NCBI GenBank assembly: GCA_010027105.1
Contig: RGVT01000155.1
Span: 1-6,540 of the forward strand
DNA from: Planctomycetia bacterium
Lineage (GTDB): Bacteria > Planctomycetota > Planctomycetia > Pirellulales > UBA1268
Direction of reading: 5' to 3'
DNA length: 6,540 nt
Of this stretch, positions 6,451 to 6,540 are shown piece after piece. The stretch's first letter is position 1; each line of letters starts with the position of its first letter. The position numbers and the translations under genes are program-made. The notes below the pieces were generated by a model that was not told where the DNA came from, searched no databases, and saw nothing but the letters and a program-made list of their open reading frames with translations.

Positions 6451-6540
6451 CGTAGGACAGGCTTCAGCCTGTCATGCCCGACGTAGGACAGGCTTCAGCC
6501 TGTCATGCCCGACGTAGGACAGGCTTCAGCCTGTCATGCC
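6451..6540. repeat. tandem 31-base palindromic repeats, truncated by window end
   Basis: Three direct copies follow one another without spacers: 6451-6481, 6482-6512 and 6513-6540 (28 bases visible). They are identical over the visible bases. Each copy holds the near-perfect palindrome GACAGGCTTCAGCCTGTC (6456-6473, 6487-6504, 6518-6535): 8-base arms around a TC centre. As RNA this is a 7-base-pair stem with a UUCA tetraloop. The array begins 11 bases after the last ExbD stop. It has no T-tract, so it is not a classic intrinsic terminator, although the stacked hairpins could still shape the 3' end of the transcript. The absence of spacers and the short unit rule out a CRISPR array as seen. 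The unit is not a multiple of three and contains TAG, so it is not coding repeat. It resembles the dispersed REP-like intergenic palindromes I associate with planctomycete genomes, from memory and unverified. Confidence 0.93.

Noticed and set aside
6451..6540. CRISPR array
   Set aside because: The repeat copies abut with no unique spacers between them, and no cas gene is present.

Overview
The window is a single plus-strand gene cluster in very GC-rich DNA (roughly 70% by eye, not computed). Third codon positions are strongly G/C, so long spurious open frames appear on both strands. Layout, protein style (large secreted TPR-rich helical proteins, an ExbB with its own signal peptide, paired ExbD proteins) and the short palindromic repeats at the right edge suggest a bacterium of the Planctomycetota, perhaps Pirellulales-like. 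That assignment is an inference from style; no marker gene is present.

Left to right: a possible gene tail (1-44); a short intergenic region with a plausible sigma70-type promoter (88-116); a 1105-residue exported helical-repeat/TPR protein (154-3471); a 19-base gap with a strong ribosome binding site; a 362-residue exported protein with a small beta-rich N-terminal module followed by TPRs (3491-4579); a 104-base gap with a second candidate promoter and a small inverted repeat; a MotA/TolQ/ExbB-family proton channel (4684-5502); two different ExbD/TolR-family proteins, 7 and 6 bases apart (5510-5950 and 5957-6439); and at least three identical 31-base tandem palindromic repeats running off the right edge (6451-6540).

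The genes read as a proton-motive-force-driven cell-envelope machine. The ExbB/TolQ-like protein would form the inner-membrane ring. The two ExbD/TolR-like proteins supply the pore helices, each with the family aspartate at residue 21, and reach into the periplasm. The two exported TPR proteins are candidate periplasmic scaffolds or partners. No TonB, TolA, TolB, Pal or outer-membrane receptor is encoded in the window, so the energised output is unknown. One channel gene plus two non-identical ExbD genes recalls the AglRQS motor of Myxococcus and exbB-exbD1-exbD2 of Xanthomonas, but membership in either system cannot be shown from sequence alone. The layout is interesting but is probably a recurrent planctomycete arrangement rather than a wholly new system.
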